Source of the DNA: Phoronis ovalis
Lineage: Eukaryota; Phoronida; Phoronidae
Direction of reading: 5' to 3'
Assembly (NCBI GenBank): GCA_028565635.1
Contig: JAOXYB010027069.1
Span: 3,957-15,603 of the forward strand
Length of the DNA: 11,647 nucleotides
The position numbers were made by a program, and so were the translations under genes. The stretch's first letter is position 1; each line of letters begins with the position of its first letter. Positions 9,176-11,647 of the stretch are shown in pieces. The notes under the pieces were generated by a model that worked only from the letters and a program-made list of their open reading frames with translations, had not been told where the DNA came from and made no database searches.

Positions 9176-9410
9176 CCCCGGGGAGAACTCTGTTTTATAT
9201 GAGGTAGGGGTGTGAGGTGCAGGGGTCCAAACCCTGACCCTGAAATATCCTCGGAATTGACAAATTACCTACCCTGAAATATCTTTGGCCCCAAAATTCG
9301 TCTCCGTGCTGCCAGAAAAAAGTTGACAAGCAAAAAAAAAGGCATTTCCAATTATTTCGTCTCCTTTAAACGCTGTGGACGATCAAAATCTCCAATCAAA
9401 AATCTTAAAA

Positions 9411-9562
9411 ACCCAAACTGAAATATCCCCTTGACGTCAAACCCACCCTGAAATATCCCCTTGACGTCAAATACCCACCCTGAAATATCCCCTTGAAGTC
9501 AAACCCACCCTGAAATATCCCCTTGACGTCAAACCCACCCTGAAATATCCCCTTGACGTCAA
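9411..9562. repeat. 30-bp minisatellite, five units
   Basis: Five units start at 9411, 9441, 9471, 9503 and 9533, four of 30 bp and one of 32 bp because of an added AT. Each reads ACCCACCCTG, then AAATATCCCC, then TTGACGTCAA. Units 2, 4 and 5 are essentially identical. Unit 1 starts ACCCAAACTG, and unit 3 has TTGAAGTCAA. Degenerate relatives flank the array (about 9231-9283 and 9563-9645). Since 30 is a multiple of three, the minus strand shows a frame (9405-9650) repeating the decapeptide FDVKGIFQGG. I take this as a by-product of the repeat, not a protein. Confidence 0.93.
9431..9562. promoter_or_regulatory. Array of CRE-type TGACGTCA palindromes
   Basis: TTGACGTCAA, a perfect 10-bp palindrome holding the full CREB/ATF consensus TGACGTCA, occurs at 9431-9440, 9461-9470, 9523-9532 and 9553-9562. 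A mutated fifth copy (TGAAGTCA) lies at 9493-9502. Spacing is 30 to 32 bp, about three helical turns. The binding consensus is established for CREB/ATF proteins; function here is inference only, since the motif is part of a transposon minisatellite and no gene is visible nearby. Confidence 0.35.
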
Positions 9563-9869
9563 ATACCGACCCTGACATATCCCAGAAGTAAAATGACCCA
9601 TCCTGAAATATCCTGGTAGCCCAAAAAAGCGACCCTGAAGTGTGGCACATGTATATCTAGACCGATATAGGAAGTGCCCCCGGGGGAACGACTTATATTA
9701 ACATTAAGGTCTTCAGGGACAATGCCCAGGCAAAATATGTCAACATATATTTCTATGTATTGTCAAGTGTGCACGTGATGAGTATTTAAAATACTTTTTA
9801 TTCGTGTCTTTAAGAGGAACATTACTTTATGCAACACCTAACTAATTGCTGCGTTCTTTTTTTTTAATG

Positions 9870-9895
9870 AACTTAATTCTAATTAAAATTAAGTT
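9870..9895. repeat. AT-rich hairpin, 9-bp stem
   Basis: AACTTAATT (9870-9878) pairs perfectly with AATTAAGTT (9887-9895) across an 8-base loop, just after a run of T. A chance origin is plausible in AT-rich sequence. It has no terminator role that I can infer in a eukaryote. Confidence 0.6.
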
Positions 9896-10648
9896 ATCAA
9901 GTATAGATGTAAATCTTAATTACAAAGAGCCAATTTTTTGCTATGTGGGAAAGAGAATATTCGAGAATAAACAGAATTTTTCATTATCTCTGTTACAATT
10001 AGAGCGGAAAAAATAAATAAATCATAAATTAATCACGTGAAAAAATGTCCAACGAAGCCAAAACAATCAACTGGCAAATATTTGGAATTGCAAAATAAAC
10101 GTGTGCTCGCTCAGTTTCATAACCAAAGCTATATCAGCAATAAAATCAGCACTATTAAACAGAAGTCGTCAGCGATGTGATAGCCGTTTTCTGTTGAAGA
10201 TATAGCAATGACATTAAATCTATACAAGTCCAATGCCACCATGGAATATTATTTTCTAAGTAAAACACATTTTTTCAATACGCTGTGTAAATCGTAATAT
10301 TCCTGTCATTATCTTAAAACCTGCAGAAATTGTCTTCTGTCAACATTTTAACCTAGTCGCTTCCTGCGGCATAGTAAAAAAGCGGATCCTAAAGTTATTT
10401 TTATTAATGGATGTTTTGTTTGAGTTTTTATAACTTTTGTTAGTCAAAGATTATCCATAAACGTATATTTATTTTAGATTTCCGTTGAATAAATAATTTT
10501 CATAAAAGCAAACGATTCCATGAAAGTAAAATGTGTGATTTTTTTACGCACTAATTGGCAATTAGATGTATCCGTTCCGGCGTGTACCACAGCGAAAACG
10601 ACTCGATCATGTATTCTTGTGTCACCACAGAAAAAACACTGTTTTCTC
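9896..10648. other. AT-rich stretch, no supported gene
   Basis: From about 10510 to 10700 the DNA is slightly GC-richer and open on both strands (62 codons plus at 10520-10708, 76 codons minus at 10474-10704). The two frames overlap, neither matches anything I recognise, and the right part falls within a copy of the ancient repeat described at 10973. I therefore call no gene. Confidence 0.45.
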
Positions 10649-10972
10649 TTGTTTCCCACGCGGTGCGTGAACATAGATTTACTTGTACTTAGTAAAAAAA
10701 ACAACTAAAAATATTTCTAATGATTAAATCAGTGTGGTATATCACAAACCGATAAGTACTAAATATTACAAAAACAATGAAACATCAAGTCACGTGGTAT
10801 GAGGATTAACTTTTTTATGTCTTCGATCTCACTGACAACAATCAAGAGAAAAAACATCTCCTCACCAGCTGTGCGTACACGTGAATATATCATACTTCAT
10901 CATAACGTGTACTGTTTGTGGCAAAATTATTGAAGTAACTTATTTAAATTTTAGAATTACACTTAAGATTTT

Positions 10973-11193
10973 TTGTTTCACGTGGCGTGTACATATGTAA
11001 ATACATTTGTTGGTAGTTTCGTAAAATAACTAAAGCAAGAGTACTTTTAATGGTGATAACTGCGCAGTAATTAGTTATCTACATATTACACCTTGTGTTT
11101 TCTTGTTTCGTGTGGTGCGCACGCATGTAAACATATTTTTCGTTACAGAAAACAGCTATCGGTTGTACTTTTAACGATAATATCATCGCAGTA
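10973..11193. repeat. Diverged tandem duplication, about 130 bp
   Basis: Copy A (10973-11069) and copy B (11103-11193) share ordered words: TTGTTTC then a CGTG-rich stretch, ATGTAAA, GTACTTTTAA, and CGCAGTA. The offset is 130 bp at the left and 124 bp at the right, a small indel. A third, shorter match to the first part lies at 10649-10686 (TTGTTTC, GGTGCGTG, AACATAGATTT). Copy A has the E-box CACGTG; in B the same position reads CGTGTG. This is an old local duplication or a dispersed repeat family. Confidence 0.6.
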
Positions 11194-11248
11194 GACTGTG
11201 AGTATACTTCAGACAACTCAAATCTGCAGAAGATCTACTTATCACGTG

Positions 11249-11530
11249 ACTAGTTAATACTATTTCTTTGTGGTAATATTGTTATTGTTATCTTTCATAT
11301 TGATATTTCGGACATATTACTTATATTTACCTGTTCAAGTTCAAAATAAAAAAAATTGTTTACTCTCAAAATAACCAGTCAATTACTGCAAGAAACAAAC
11401 ACTTTGAATTTGAGCATGCTAATAGCACAGAACGAGGAGAATCACTTTTTCGTCTTGCCAAAATCGTTATTAACATCTGTGCATACATTCACTCCTATGT
11501 TCAAATTATATGAAAACAATAGGACCCTTC
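11249..11530. other. AT-rich stretch, nothing identified
   Basis: An 83-codon plus-strand frame (11356-11607) starts at TTG, has no recognisable motif, and its last third lies in tandem repeat sequence. It is not supported as a gene. Confidence 0.5.
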
Positions 11531-11647
11531 CTTATTGCAGCCTTCGTTTTCCACCACTAGGTGGATGGGGCCATTATTACAGCTTGCATTGTTATGATCT
11601 TGTCTAGTATACATTATTACAGCCTGCATTGTCATGATCTTGTGTAG
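11531..11647. repeat. 40-bp tandem repeat running off the window
   Basis: Two 36-bp copies, beginning CATTATTACAGC and ending TGATCTTGTSTAG (S is C or G), lie at 11572-11607 and 11612-11647, giving a 40-bp period and three substitutions. A weaker relative, CTTATTGCAGCCTTCGTT, lies one period upstream (11531-11548), followed by a perfect TCCACC/GGTGGA hairpin (11550-11565). The last copy ends exactly at the window edge, so the array probably continues to the right. Confidence 0.8.

Larger units (their letters stand above)
9176..9686. mobile_element. 511-bp non-autonomous element, CCCCGGGG ends
   Basis: The left boundary is CCCCGGGG (9176-9183) and the right boundary CCCCCGGGGG (9677-9686), both striking in AT-rich DNA. 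Reverse-complementing the right end gives a loosely matching terminal repeat of about 50 bp, with shared blocks CCCCGGGG, TATAT, GGT, TGTG and GGGTC in order. The interior is dominated by CCCTGAAATATCC motifs, including a tandem array at 9411-9562. From memory, short elements with CCCCGGGG ends and internal CTGAAA-type minisatellites are common in marine invertebrate genomes such as cnidarians and molluscs. I cannot name the family. There is no transposase. I see no convincing target duplication (GAACAA against GAACGA at the edges is only suggestive), so the exact ends are uncertain. Confidence 0.7.
9772..11248. promoter_or_regulatory. Cluster of six CACGTG E-boxes
   Basis: Perfect CACGTG hexamers lie at 9772, 10034, 10791, 10878, 10979 and 11243. 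The only other copy I found in the window is at 3377. At roughly one-third GC, chance predicts well under one copy in 1.5 kb. Two are the longer palindrome TCACGTGA (10033-10040 and 11242-11249). CACGTG is the established site of bHLH factors such as the USF, MYC/MAX and MITF/TFE groups, and it contains the ACGTG core used by HIF. No promoter or gene start is visible, so the cluster could be an enhancer or part of a repeat family. Confidence 0.35.

Noticed and set aside
9411-9562. CRISPR-like array of 30-bp repeats
   Set aside because: The units are contiguous with no unique spacers, so this is a minisatellite.
9405-9650. 81-codon minus-strand frame repeating FDVKGIFQGG
   Set aside because: It is the automatic result of a 30-bp minisatellite with no stop in that frame; units 3 and 1 and the flanks break the pattern without any sign of coding constraint.
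9870-9895. Rho-independent terminator
   Set aside because: The stem is almost pure A/T, the T run is on the wrong side, and the DNA appears eukaryotic.
10474-10708. Two open frames on opposite strands over the same DNA
   Set aside because: They are mutual shadows with no motif on either strand.
1-11647. Transposase, reverse transcriptase, rRNA, or a multi-gene system
   Set aside because: No long open frame and none of the motifs of these families were visible on either strand; all mobile elements found are non-autonomous.

Overview
This window looks like gene-poor, AT-rich intergenic or intronic DNA from a eukaryote, most likely a marine invertebrate. A mollusc is my best guess, but the sequence cannot prove it. 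The grounds are the low GC content, dense stops in all frames, no operon-like packing, and several short non-autonomous DNA transposons and minisatellites. I find no protein-coding gene, rRNA, tRNA or CRISPR array that I can support. The open frames are short, match nothing I recognise, and mostly overlap repeats or each other.

Layout from the left. Positions 1-160 are the decaying right edge of a 48-bp satellite that runs off the window. A 182-bp MITE with 14-bp perfect terminal inverted repeats and a 5-bp target duplication lies at 1191-1372. Unremarkable AT-rich DNA follows to about 3070. A CpG-enriched block with a minus-strand open frame lies at 3071-3390. A GC-richer block at about 4001-4250 has two overlapping plus-strand open frames and is the best, though weak, candidate for an exon. 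At 4883-5563 is a foldback element with arms of about 290 bp, bounded on both sides by TTAA. A long hairpin lies at 5748-5819, a C14 run at 6060-6073, and a triplicated unit of about 70 bp at 6821-7020.

After more AT-rich sequence, a 511-bp element with CCCCGGGG-type ends (9176-9686) carries a 30-bp minisatellite. Each minisatellite unit holds a TTGACGTCAA palindrome (four exact, one mutated). From 9772 to 11248 the perfect E-box CACGTG occurs six times, against one other occurrence in the window; part of this stretch is an old tandem duplication of about 130 bp. The window ends inside another tandem repeat with a 40-bp period (11572-11647).

No genes here act together in a system. The items most worth following up are the two structurally defined transposons, the CCCCGGGG element with its array of CRE-type palindromes, and the E-box cluster. 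Any regulatory role for these motifs is inference.
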